NCBI RefSeq assembly: GCF_051521495.1
Contig: NZ_CP150355.1
Span: 1-64,000 of the forward strand
Direction of reading: 5' to 3'
Source of the DNA: Sorangium sp051521495
Lineage (GTDB): Bacteria; Myxococcota_A; Polyangia; Polyangiales; Polyangiaceae
Length of the DNA stretch: 64,000 nucleotides
In this document: positions 25,850-34,325 of the stretch, in pieces
Layout: each line of letters starts with the position of its first letter
Numbering within the stretch: position 1 is the stretch's first letter
Position numbers and translations under genes: made by a program
Notes under the pieces: generated by a model
The model's input: the letters and a program-made list of their open reading frames with translations, nothing else
Told to the model about the DNA's origin: nothing
The model's database searches: none

Positions 25850-27802
25850 CTACGCGTGCGCTGCCGCCTGTCGGGCGAACTGCAGCCGGTACAGCTTGCT
25901 GTAGACGCCGCCCGCTGCGAGCAGGTCCTCGTGCGTGCCCTGCTCGACGACGCAGCCCTTGTGGAAGACGACGATGCGATCGACGGCGCGGATCGTCGAG
26001 AGGCGGTGCGCGATGATCAGCGCGGTGCGACCCTCCATGGCACCCTCGAGGGCGCGCTGGAGGCGCGCCTCGGTGTCGCTGTCGACGTTGGCCGTGGCCT
26101 CGTCCAGGATGAGGAGCGGCGGGTCGCGGTAGAGGGCTCGGGCGAAGGCGATCAGCTGACGCTCGCCAGCGCTGAAATTGCTGCCGCGCTCGAGCACCGG
26201 GGCGTCGAGGCCGCCCTCGCGTCGCTCGAAGAGATCGAGGGCGCCGATGCGGTTCAGGGCGTTCACCACCTTGGCTCGATCCGGGATCGCGTCGCCAGCC
26301 GCGATGTTGGTGAGCACGGTGCCCGGGAACAGGAACACGTCCTGGGGGACGACGGCGAAGTTGCGGCGCAGCTCGTCGCGAGCGTACGCGCCGACGTCGC
26401 GGCCGAACACCCGCACGACGCCCTCGTCGACGTCGTAGAGGCGGAGCAGCAGCGACGCCACCGTGCTCTTGCCGGCGCCGGTCGCGCCGACCAGCGCGAC
26501 CTTCTCGCCGCGCCTCGCCGCGATCGAGACGTGCCGCAGCACGGGCACGCCCGGCTTGTAGCCGAAGCCGACGTTGTCGAGCTCGAACGCGACGCCTTCG
26601 TCCTCGGCCCTCGCCGCGCCGCCGCTCGTCGCCGCCGCCGCCGTCGCGTCCTCGTCCTTGTTGTCGAGCAGCTCGAAGACGCGCTCCGCGCCGGCCATCG
26701 CGGACTGCAGCAGCGTGTACCGAGCCGAGAGATCGCGGATCGGGACGAAGAACATGTCGATGTAGGCGACGAAGGCGAACAAGGTCCCGAACGAGATGTG
26801 GTCCTTCAGGCTGTTCACGCCGGCGTACCAGAGCACCGCGGCGATGCAGACGCTCGAGACCATCTCGATGGCGGCGTCGAGCGTCGCGTCGAGCACGATG
26901 GAGCGGTTGTTCGCGCTGCGGTAAGCCGCGTTGATCTCGTCGAACTCCTCGGCCGAGCGCTCCTCCCTGGCGTAGGCCTGCACGACGGCCATCCCGGACA
27001 CCTGCTCGTTGAGGTACGCGTTCATCCGCGCCGTCTTCGCTCGCACCTCCCGGAAGGCGTCGCGCATCCGCCGCCGCGTCCAGTTGACGCCGAGGGCGAC
27101 AGGGGGGACCGCCGCGAAGGCGAGCAACGACATGCGCCAGTCGAGCGACACCATCACCGCGACGATGACGGCGAGCCGGAGGAGATCGCCGAACGCGTTG
27201 AGCGCGCCGGACGCGAACATCTCGCCGATCGCGTCGACGTCGTTCGTCACCCGCGTGACGAGCCGGCCGACCGGCGTGCGATCGAAGAACCCGAGGCGGC
27301 GGGTGTGCAAGAAGCCGAAGACGCGCGCGCGCAGGTCGGCCATCGCGCGCGCGCCAGCGAGCTGCATCAGGTAGAGCTGCGGGAACGCGAGCGACTGCTC
27401 CGTGAGCATGATGCCCGTGAGCAGGAGGCCGCTGCGCGTGAGGTGATCGAGCCCGCCGGGCGTGTCGAAGGCGTCGAGCGCGTCGCGCATGATGAGCGGG
27501 CGCAGCAGCGCCAGCAGCGCCGTGACGGCGAGCAGCGCCAGCGACGTCGCGAGCTGCCTGCCCTGCGGGCGCACGAACGGCCACAGCCTGAGCAGCATGC
27601 GCGCGTCGTACGCCTCGCCGAGCCGCGTCTCCTCGTGGAAGCGGCTGAGCACGTCCTCGGTGCGGCTCGCCTTGGTCGCCCCGCGGCCCTTGGCCGCCGC
27701 TTGCGTCGGCCGCCGCGGGCTCGCGCCCGCCTCTCCAGCGGCCGAGACGCCGCCCGATTTGGACCCCATCGTCGCGCTGTCTCCGTGAGCCGGCTGCGTC
27801 AC
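25850..27802 (-). CDS. ABC exporter half-transporter, degenerate signature
   Basis: This 650 aa protein fuses a six-helix exporter domain (about 85-390) and a nucleotide-binding domain. Walker A is GATGAGKST and Walker B is LLILDEATANVD, with the catalytic Glu present. The switch His is in LIIAHRLST. The signature reads FSAGERQ rather than LSGGQ. The start codon overlaps the stop of the upstream half-transporter by 4 nt, so the two are translated from one message and most likely form a heterodimer. The N-terminal ~60 residues are disordered. The substrate is unknown; relatives export lipids, peptides or drugs. Confidence 0.93.
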   Translation of the reverse strand: MTQPAHGDSATMGSKSGGVSAAGEAGASPRRPTQAAAKGRGATKASRTEDVLSRFHEETRLGEAYDARMLLRLWPFVRPQGRQLATSLALLAVTALLALLRPLIMRDALDAFDTPGGLDHLTRSGLLLTGIMLTEQSLAFPQLYLMQLAGARAMADLRARVFGFLHTRRLGFFDRTPVGRLVTRVTNDVDAIGEMFASGALNAFGDLLRLAVIVAVMVSLDWRMSLLAFAAVPPVALGVNWTRRRMRDAFREVRAKTARMNAYLNEQVSGMAVVQAYAREERSAEEFDEINAAYRSANNRSIVLDATLDAAIEMVSSVCIAAVLWYAGVNSLKDHISFGTLFAFVAYIDMFFVPIRDLSARYTLLQSAMAGAERVFELLDNKDEDATAAAATSGGAARAEDEGVAFELDNVGFGYKPGVPVLRHVSIAARRGEKVALVGATGAGKSTVASLLLRLYDVDEGVVRVFGRDVGAYARDELRRNFAVVPQDVFLFPGTVLTNIAAGDAIPDRAKVVNALNRIGALDLFERREGGLDAPVLERGSNFSAGERQLIAFARALYRDPPLLILDEATANVDSDTEARLQRALEGAMEGRTALIIAHRLSTIRAVDRIVVFHKGCVVEQGTHEDLLAAGGVYSKLYRLQFARQAAAHA

Positions 27803-29595
27803 GAGTGCCCCACCGGTTGCGAGGACGGCGACGCCTCGAAGGTCGCGAGATCCTCTTCGAGCTGCTGCTCCTCGGCGAACGACGCGTATATCCCGCCCGC
27901 GCGGACGAGCTCGTCGTGCGTGCCGCGCTCGACGACCCGGCCCTGCTCCAGCACGACGATCGCGTCACACCGCCGCGCGGCCGCCACCCTGTGGGTGATC
28001 AGGATGACGGTCCGTCGCGCGGCTTGCCGCTCGATCGCCGCGAGGATGGCCTGCTCCGTCTTCGCGTCGACGGCGGAGAGCGGATCGTCGAGGACGAGGA
28101 CGTTCGGCTCGCGCACGAGAGCGCGCGCGAGCGCGACGCGCTGGCGCTGCCCGCCGGACAGCTGCACGCCCCGCTCCCCGACCACGGTGTCGAAGCCATC
28201 AGGAAGCGAGAGCACCTCGTTCAGCACCTCGGCCTCGGCGGCGGCCGCGCGGATCGTCTCGAACGCGGCGGGCGAGTCGGGATCGTCGAGGGAGTAGCCG
28301 ATGTTGCGGGCCACGGTCGTCGAGAAGAGGAACGCATCCTGCTGCGCGTAGCCGATGCTCGCGCGCACGGTGTCGAGAGGCAGATCGCAGATGTCGACGC
28401 CGTCGAGGAACACAGCGCCGTGCGGCGTGGGCATGAGCCTGGCGAGCAGCGTGGCGATGGTGCTCTTGCCCGAGCCGGTGCGCCCGACGATGGCGAGCGA
28501 GCTGCCCGCTTCGACCTCGAAGCTCACGCCGTCGACCACCTTCCTCGCGCCGTGGGAGAACGTCAGCTCCTTGACGGCGATGGCGCCGCGGACGACCTCG
28601 GGGGCGGGCATCGGGCCGCTCACGACCTCGGGGATGGCCTCGAAGATGGCCTTGAGCCGGGCGTAACCGGCGCGACCGCGCTGGACGATCGCGGCGACGA
28701 AGCCGAGGGCGAGCATCGGCCACGTGAGCCGCAAGAGCGCCAGCCAAAAGGAGACGAAGTCTCCCCTCGTCATCTCCTGATGCAATACGAGCCGCCCGCC
28801 GTACCAGAAGACGATGAGCACGCCGACAGAGCTGATGGCCCCCATGAGCGGCCCCATGGAGCCGCGCACCCTGGCGAGCGCGAGGCTCTTCTCGAGGTAG
28901 CCCTGGTTCGTTCTCGTGAACGCGGCCATCTCGGAGGCTTCGAGCGCGAACGAGCGGACGACCCTGACCCCGGCGAGGCTCGCGAGGACGCGGTCGCTCA
29001 TGGCGCCGATCGCCTCCTGGTTGTCGCGGGTGCGGACGAAGAGCTTGGTCGAGAACGACCGGGTGACGAGCATCAGCGCGGGCATCGTCAGGAGCGCCGC
29101 CAGCGTGAGCCTCTTCGAGATGTGGAGCATCACGTACAGGGCGCTCGTGAACGCGAAGATCGAGCCGACGACGTTCAGCAGGCCGAAGCCGAGGAGAAGG
29201 CGAACCTGCGTCAGATCGTTCGTCGCCCGGCTCATGATGTCGCCGGTCGGCATCTTGCGGAAGAAGGCCGGCCCGAGCTTGTGCAGGCGCGCGAGCAGGA
29301 TCGCCCGGAGCTCGTACTCGACGTTGCGGCCGGCCGTGAAGATGGTGACCCGCGAGAACACGCGCATGATGGCGGCGCCCACGCTGACCGCGAGCATGAT
29401 GAGCGCAGCCCGCGCCGCCTCGTCCGACTGGAGCTTCACGGCGGCATCGACGGCGTCCTTGACCAGGAAATCTCGCCTGGCCATGAGGAACTGCTGCGCA
29501 GCGAGCAGCGCCGCACCCGCCAGGTAGAGCGGAAGCTTGTGGCGAAACTGTGCGCCGAGACTGACAGGGTAGGTTGAAGGATCGCGCTTGACCAT
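27799..29595 (-). CDS. ABC exporter half-transporter, degenerate Walker B
   Basis: This 598 aa protein is the partner of the following gene. It has an exporter membrane domain (about 15-310) and a nucleotide-binding domain with Walker A GRTGSGKST, canonical signature LSGGQRQRVALARAL and switch His in LITHRVA. Walker B ends VLVLDDPLSAVD, so the catalytic Glu is Asp. Its Walker motifs would face the degenerate FSAGE signature of the partner, making one impaired and one canonical ATP site. That is the pattern of known heterodimeric exporters such as TM287/288. It lies 24 bp downstream of the KOW-protein gene on the same strand. Confidence 0.93.
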   Translation of the reverse strand: MVKRDPSTYPVSLGAQFRHKLPLYLAGAALLAAQQFLMARRDFLVKDAVDAAVKLQSDEAARAALIMLAVSVGAAIMRVFSRVTIFTAGRNVEYELRAILLARLHKLGPAFFRKMPTGDIMSRATNDLTQVRLLLGFGLLNVVGSIFAFTSALYVMLHISKRLTLAALLTMPALMLVTRSFSTKLFVRTRDNQEAIGAMSDRVLASLAGVRVVRSFALEASEMAAFTRTNQGYLEKSLALARVRGSMGPLMGAISSVGVLIVFWYGGRLVLHQEMTRGDFVSFWLALLRLTWPMLALGFVAAIVQRGRAGYARLKAIFEAIPEVVSGPMPAPEVVRGAIAVKELTFSHGARKVVDGVSFEVEAGSSLAIVGRTGSGKSTIATLLARLMPTPHGAVFLDGVDICDLPLDTVRASIGYAQQDAFLFSTTVARNIGYSLDDPDSPAAFETIRAAAAEAEVLNEVLSLPDGFDTVVGERGVQLSGGQRQRVALARALVREPNVLVLDDPLSAVDAKTEQAILAAIERQAARRTVILITHRVAAARRCDAIVVLEQGRVVERGTHDELVRAGGIYASFAEEQQLEEDLATFEASPSSQPVGHS

Positions 29596-29619
29596 TGCGT
29601 GGGGGGCGCGCGCCGACGC

Positions 29620-31041
29620 TCAGCGCGCCTTGCGCGGCGTCGGGGCGAGCGGCTTGCGGTGCGATGTCGAGAGCGCGGGTCGATCTTTCCCCTCGACCAC
29701 GAGCTCGAGATCGTCGAGCTCGAGCCTCGTCGAGAGCAGGCCGAGCAGGACACGCGCCCCTCCGCGCCCGTCAAGCTCGCTCACCACGCCGATTTTGTCG
29801 CCAAAGGGACCTCGTCGCACGCGGACCCGGCTGCCCTTCTCCAGCACGCCGCCCTTGGCGGGCTCCGGCGCGACCTTCGCTGCAGCGTCCGGATCGCCGG
29901 ACGAGCCGCGCTGCGCTCGCGGCGCCTGATCGGCCGCGATCTTCTGAGGTGCCTCGGCCTTCGCTTGCGGCTCCGCCTCGCCGTGAGGCGCTCGCCGGCC
30001 CGGGGCGCTGCCCTCTCCGACGCGCTTCAGCGAGGGCCGCGGCTCTCCTCCGCGGCCAGCGCCGGCGTTCGCGTTGCTCGGCGACTTGAACAGCGTTGCC
30101 AGGGTCGGTCGGCGGGCAGGCAGGGCGGCCTCGACGCGCTCGTCGCCGCGCGCTCGCGCCTGCTCCATTGAGCGCTCGCGCGCTCGCGCCTGCTCGGAGC
30201 GCCATCGCTCGTTCTCGGCCTCGATCTCGGCGTGGGCCCGCGCCCGCTCCTGCTCGATGCCCTCGAGCTTGCGATCGAGCGCGATGCGGTCGTTCTCGCG
30301 CGACCACGCGACGAGGCGGTAGATCGGCGCGAGCGCGACGAGCGCGTCCTCGAGCTGCTCGTCGAGGATGTCAGCGTGCTCGATCGCCGTCTCGCGCGGG
30401 ACCGCCCAGCCGATCCAGAGCGGCACCTGCCCGTCGGCGGCGCGCCGGAGCATCTCGGCGATCGCGTCCGGCGTGGCCGCGCTGCAGTCCACGCGATCGC
30501 CGCTGCCGGCGCCGAACGAGAACTGCTCCGGGAGCGCGTGGAGCGCGCTCGTGAGCTCGGCGGCGAGCGGCGAGGCTGGCGCGCCCATCGCCTCCTCGGT
30601 CACCGAGAGGCGAGCCCGGAGGTTGTCCACGTCCACCTTCGCGTCCGGGTGGACCGCGAAGCACACCTGCACCTCGCTCTCCGCGATACGCAACGCGAGG
30701 AACGCGTGCCGCGTGAAGGGGCTCGGATCGTCGATCGCGTCGGAGATCGAACGGCCGCGGTCGAGGAGGCGATCGAGCTCGTCGCGTGCCGCTTGATCGC
30801 GCCAGAAGAAGACCCACTGGCAGTCGGCCCGGTGCTTGTTGCGGATCGAGGGGTGCTCGTCCGAGCCGTGGACATCGACGGAGATGCCGAGCTCGGCCAG
30901 CCGGGTGACGACGCCGCGCGCCCAGGCGAGCGCGCGCTGCTTCACCTCGAGGCGAGGGCGCGAGTAAGCCTTCGAGGTCGCTTTTTCGGCGGCGTACGCG
31001 TCGAAGTCACGAGCGGTGAGGTGAAGGGAGGGATGGCTCAT
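29620..31041 (-). CDS. KOW-motif protein with central coiled coil, unknown function
   Basis: The 473 aa protein has a globular N-terminal region (about 1-235), a charged helical segment rich in Glu/Arg (about 255-310) that looks like a coiled coil, and a disordered basic/Pro linker. At about 400-445 a KOW/NusG-like beta module appears (KGSRVRVRRGPFGDKIGVVS, then LSTRLELDDLELV). KOW modules bind nucleic acid or ribosomal proteins, so a role with RNA or transcription is possible. No N-terminal NGN domain is recognised. It may be cotranscribed with the ABC exporter that follows after 24 bp. The N-terminal domain is unassigned. Confidence 0.75.
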   Translation of the reverse strand: MSHPSLHLTARDFDAYAAEKATSKAYSRPRLEVKQRALAWARGVVTRLAELGISVDVHGSDEHPSIRNKHRADCQWVFFWRDQAARDELDRLLDRGRSISDAIDDPSPFTRHAFLALRIAESEVQVCFAVHPDAKVDVDNLRARLSVTEEAMGAPASPLAAELTSALHALPEQFSFGAGSGDRVDCSAATPDAIAEMLRRAADGQVPLWIGWAVPRETAIEHADILDEQLEDALVALAPIYRLVAWSRENDRIALDRKLEGIEQERARAHAEIEAENERWRSEQARARERSMEQARARGDERVEAALPARRPTLATLFKSPSNANAGAGRGGEPRPSLKRVGEGSAPGRRAPHGEAEPQAKAEAPQKIAADQAPRAQRGSSGDPDAAAKVAPEPAKGGVLEKGSRVRVRRGPFGDKIGVVSELDGRGGARVLLGLLSTRLELDDLELVVEGKDRPALSTSHRKPLAPTPRKAR

Positions 31042-31130
31042 TGCTTCGACTGGTTGCGAGGCGCGGCGTGGGCGGATGCTGATCGTGGTCCGTCACGGGA
31101 GGAGCTGCGCTCCTGGTGAAAGTCGCGCGG

Positions 31131-31158
31131 ATGGTATCGTGATGAGCTGCGAAATCAA
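31131..31158 (-). promoter_or_regulatory. Candidate promoter of the KOW-protein/ABC operon
   Basis: On the minus strand TTGATT (31158-31153) and TACCAT (31136-31131) are spaced by 16 nt, each 4 of 6 to consensus. It lies 90 bp before the KOW-gene ATG in the 377-bp divergent gap 31042-31418, which otherwise holds only the short repeat near 31339. Confidence 0.35.
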
Positions 31159-31338
31159 AGCTCCGCGCCGCGCGATCGATCCTGGCGTTGCGTGGAGGCG
31201 GCACGCTTGACCGCCCTGACAAGCATGTCACCGTAGGCACTCCCGTGCCCCATCAAGAGGGCGATCCCACCGATATCACGTAGAACCCCGCGTAAATCGC
31301 GCTTCTCCGGCGCAGCGGGGCAGCTCCCGGGCGCTCTA

Positions 31339-31374
31339 GTCACCCGAGTCACCCGAGTTACCCGAGTCACCCGA
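31339..31374. repeat. Four tandem 9-bp units before zinc-ribbon gene
   Basis: The unit GTCACCCGA occurs four times in succession (third copy has one C-to-T change). The array ends 45 bp before the zinc-ribbon gene start. The next bases drift from the unit. A direct-repeat operator or replication slippage are both possible. Confidence 0.8.
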
Positions 31375-31418
31375 GCCCGTGAGCCTGCGAGGCCCGTCGG
31401 CCTGACGAAAGAGGAATC

Positions 31419-32027
31419 ATGGAACAGCATCGAGACGAGCACATTGTCTGCGCGAGCTGCGGCACGTCGTTCCTATTCTCGGCTGCGGAAGCTGCCGTCT
31501 ACGCCGAACGGAAGCTCGCAGCCCCGCCCAAGCGGTGCCGGGACTGCCGCCGCGCGCGCAAGGACAATCGAGGGGAGCGCGAGAGCGGGTCGCCGGCCCG
31601 CGCTGCGGAGCGCCAGCGCCCTGGACCGGCCCGGGGTGCCGGGGGACATCGTGGTCTGGCGCGCGGCGACGGACGGCCTCGGAAGCCCCGCTACACGGGC
31701 GATGTGAACGAGTACCGCAGCCCGATGCAGGACGCGTACTCGGGGTTGACGCCCGCATGGACGGTGCCGAGCCATTACCCGCAGCGTCCGCGTGGCGGCG
31801 CGCCCTTGCGAGATGATGGCAACTACCGCGCCCCCTCGTTCGCCGGCGAGCGCCGCGCTGCAGCGCCGAACCGCGGCGCCGCACAGCAGCCTCGCGCACC
31901 GCGCACTCGCCCGACGTTCTCGATCACCTGCAAGTCGTGCGGCTCCGAGGGCGAGGTCCCGTTCAAGCCGGTCGAAGGCCGCGACGTGTTCTGTCAGGCG
32001 TGCTACCGCGCGCGCAAGCCTTCCTGA
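31419..32027 (+). CDS. Protein with two zinc-ribbon-like modules
   Basis: This 202 aa protein has an N-terminal zinc-ribbon (CASC near 11-14, CRDC near 40-43) of the type found in short bacterial zf-trcl proteins. A long Arg/Pro/Gly-rich disordered middle follows. A second ribbon at the C-terminus has CKSC near 173-176 and CQAC near 194-197, with the conserved VPFKPVEGRDVFC between them. Basic linkers and ribbons suggest nucleic-acid binding. GAGGAA (31411-31416) precedes the ATG. It stands alone, divergent from the KOW-protein operon and convergent with a kinase. Precise function is unknown. Confidence 0.8.
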   Translation: MEQHRDEHIVCASCGTSFLFSAAEAAVYAERKLAAPPKRCRDCRRARKDNRGERESGSPARAAERQRPGPARGAGGHRGLARGDGRPRKPRYTGDVNEYRSPMQDAYSGLTPAWTVPSHYPQRPRGGAPLRDDGNYRAPSFAGERRAAAPNRGAAQQPRAPRTRPTFSITCKSCGSEGEVPFKPVEGRDVFCQACYRARKPS

Positions 32028-32075
32028 AGGACGCCTCCAGCGACGCGCAGCCGTCGCGCTGCGGCACACCCCAGA

Positions 32076-32104
32076 GCGCCGGTCGCACCTGGTGCGGTCG
32101 GCGC
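32076..32104. terminator. Near-perfect 29-nt palindrome after zinc-ribbon gene
   Basis: Bases 32076-32089 pair with 32091-32104 (two G.U pairs in the RNA), a 14-bp stem whose tip must open into a small loop. It lies 49 bp past the zinc-ribbon stop in the 222-bp convergent gap. There is no T tract. Confidence 0.5.
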
Positions 32105-32210
32105 CGCGCGGCCGCGGACCGGACGCGCGTCACGAGCGGTGCTCGACGATCGCGAGCCGCGGGCGGCGCTCGAAGAGCACGAGGTTCGTCGCCCGTCTTC
32201 CGTTTCCGAA

Positions 32211-32226
32211 GGCGCGCCAGCGCGCC
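32211..32226. terminator. 7-bp GC hairpin downstream of kinase gene
   Basis: GGCGCGC (32211-32217) pairs with GCGCGCC (32220-32226). It is 24 bp beyond the stop of the minus-strand kinase gene, and an outer CTTCCG/CGGAAG pair (32197-32202 with 32225-32230) could alternate with it. A candidate terminator for that gene. Confidence 0.4.
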
Positions 32227-32249
32227 GGAAGGATCGCTAACACGCAGCC

Positions 32250-34142
32250 CTAGAGGCTGATCTCGCAGGCGAGCTCGGAGGTGAAGCCGAGTTCGCCGAG
32301 CGTGATCGTGACCTTCACGCCGCCGCCGGACGCGCGTCGCGCCGTCTCCTCGACCATCCCCACGACCCAGAGCCGGAGCGGCAGCGAGGCCGGGTCGAAG
32401 TCGCCGATGTGGAGCGTGACGCGCCCGGTCGGTCCAGTGGCCACGCGCCACGAGCCGAACGTGAAGAGCCGCGACCAGATCGAGGTTCCGCGGCGCATGA
32501 GCGACGCGATGTCGGTCAGCGGGCGGGCGAACAACGTGCGCACGAGGCTGTGCAGCTCGCCGCCGACGCCGAGCCTGCCGATGTCGCGCCAGCGCTCGAG
32601 ATCGCGCAGGACCAACGAAGTAGCGAGCTCCATATAGGCGTCGAGCGCCTCGAGATCGTACCCGACGAGCGCGTTGATCGAGTCGTGCTTGAAGTCGTCG
32701 GCGTAGCGGAGCGGCATCTGCGAGACGACCTCGTCGCGCGCGCTCCTGCCGTACTCGTCGACGATGGTGCGATCGACGCTCCGCAGCACGGGGCCGCGCA
32801 CCTGGTACTGCCCAGCGAAGCGCGCCGGCAGCGGCCGCACCGGGGTGATGTTGGGTCGCCGCGTGTCGCGTGGTCGGTTCATCAGGGAGCCGAAGTCGGC
32901 GCTGCGCACGGTCGGCTCGGCTCGGATGCCGAGGTCGGCGCTGCGCACGGTCGGCAGCGACTCGCCGCGCTGCGAGAGCATCGTGGGCTCCGATCCGCGG
33001 CTTCGCAGCGCGTTCGACAGCGTCACGCCGGGCGCGGGCTTCGCCGGCTCCGAGGACGGCCGCATCCCGGGCGGCGCCTCGGTGACGCGCCCGCTCGGCA
33101 CGATCGACGGCGAGATGCGCATCGGCGGCGGGGGGTTCACGTCGAAGCCCGTGCCTGGGCGCGATCGATCGCGTGAGGACGAGAGGCGATCGCGCTCGTT
33201 CTCCGGAGCGTTCCCCAGGCTGAGGGCCATCCGCCGCTGCACGTTGATCAGCCTGCCGAGCGCCGTCGTCCGCCGTGGCGGATCAGGCGCGACGCGCTCG
33301 AGCTCGCGGACGACGTCGCCGGCGGTCTGGAAGCGTTTCGCGGGATCCTTCTGCAAGAGCCGCTGCACGATCGCCTCGAGCCGCGGGTCGACGGTCACGC
33401 CCGCCGAGGCGAGCGTGGGCACCTCGGCGTGCACGACGCGGAACGCGGTCGCCACGGCGGTCGGCGCGCGGAACGGCCGCGTGCCCGTGAGCACCTCGTA
33501 GAGCAGCACGCCCACCGAGAAGAGATCGCTCCGCCCGTCGAGCGGCGACTCCCCCGTGGCCTGCTCGGGCGACAGATAGTCGGGCGTCCCGAACACGACG
33601 CCCGTGCGCGTCCGCGGCGAGGGACCATCGGAGTCGAGCACCTTGGCGATGCCGAAGTCGAGCAGGCGGACGACGGCCGAGCCGCGGCTGGGATCGAAGG
33701 CGATGAAGATGTTCTCGGGCTTGAGATCGCGATGGATGATCCCCGCGCGGTGCGCGGCGTCGAGCGCCTCGAGCACCGGGATCGCGACCCCGACGGCGGC
33801 CTCCATGTCGAGGCGGCCGAAGCGCGCGAGCGCCATGCCGAGCGACTCGCCGTCGAGGTGCTCCATCACGATGTACGGACCGAGCTCGCCGACGCCGGCG
33901 TCGATCACGTCGACGATGTTCGGGTGGCGGATCCGATTGACCGCCTGCGCTTCCTGGAAGAACCGGTGCGAGAGCTCCGAGTTGTCCGCCAGCTCTGGGT
34001 GGAGGAATTTGATCGCAACGGCGCGACCTGCGAGCACGTGCTCCGCCCGGAACACGTCGCCCATGCCGCCCCCGCCGATGCGCTCCGCGAGGCGGTACTT
34101 GTTGTCGACGAGGAGGCCGGGGGTCGGGGGTCGAAACGCCAT
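32250..34142 (-). CDS. Cytoplasmic Ser/Thr protein kinase with C-terminal myxobacterial domain
   Basis: The 630 aa protein has a complete Hanks-type kinase (about 14-290): GGGGMGDV, AIKF lysine, HRDLKPEN, LLDFGIAK and the GTPDYLSPEQ activation segment. A disordered Ser/Pro/Arg linker (about 295-440) holds a duplicated stretch, TVRSADLG/TVRSADFG, with possible phosphosites. The last ~190 residues form a globular domain (VRGPVLRSVDRTIVDEYG to the end). It resembles the ~200 aa domain described in myxobacteria as DUF2378/TIGR02265; this match is from memory and unsure. There is no membrane helix, so the kinase is probably cytoplasmic. It is a single gene. Confidence 0.9.
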   Translation of the reverse strand: MAFRPPTPGLLVDNKYRLAERIGGGGMGDVFRAEHVLAGRAVAIKFLHPELADNSELSHRFFQEAQAVNRIRHPNIVDVIDAGVGELGPYIVMEHLDGESLGMALARFGRLDMEAAVGVAIPVLEALDAAHRAGIIHRDLKPENIFIAFDPSRGSAVVRLLDFGIAKVLDSDGPSPRTRTGVVFGTPDYLSPEQATGESPLDGRSDLFSVGVLLYEVLTGTRPFRAPTAVATAFRVVHAEVPTLASAGVTVDPRLEAIVQRLLQKDPAKRFQTAGDVVRELERVAPDPPRRTTALGRLINVQRRMALSLGNAPENERDRLSSSRDRSRPGTGFDVNPPPPMRISPSIVPSGRVTEAPPGMRPSSEPAKPAPGVTLSNALRSRGSEPTMLSQRGESLPTVRSADLGIRAEPTVRSADFGSLMNRPRDTRRPNITPVRPLPARFAGQYQVRGPVLRSVDRTIVDEYGRSARDEVVSQMPLRYADDFKHDSINALVGYDLEALDAYMELATSLVLRDLERWRDIGRLGVGGELHSLVRTLFARPLTDIASLMRRGTSIWSRLFTFGSWRVATGPTGRVTLHIGDFDPASLPLRLWVVGMVEETARRASGGGVKVTITLGELGFTSELACEISL

Positions 34143-34162
34143 CTGCTGCCGCTGGCGGGCGA

Positions 34163-34182
34163 GGGACCAACGTCATGGTCCC
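34163..34182. promoter_or_regulatory. Inverted repeat 21 bp upstream of kinase start
   Basis: GGGACCA (34163-34169) and TGGTCCC (34176-34182) form a 7-bp inverted repeat with a 6-nt spacer. A second one, GGGAGG/CCTCCC, sits at 34210-34227. Both lie in the 183-bp gap upstream of the kinase gene and downstream of the HAD gene's stop region. They could be an operator or a leader hairpin; no promoter match was clear. Confidence 0.35.
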
Positions 34183-34325
34183 CGAGAACACGCGCCCCTG
34201 TAAAGGGTTGGGAGGCACGCCCCTCCCGAAAGCCCGATCCTATTCCTTCGGTGCACGCTGCGGCTAGGTTACCTGCGTCAGGTGTGGGGCGGATCGCAGC
34301 GCGAGGGGACTTGTTCGCGGCGAGA

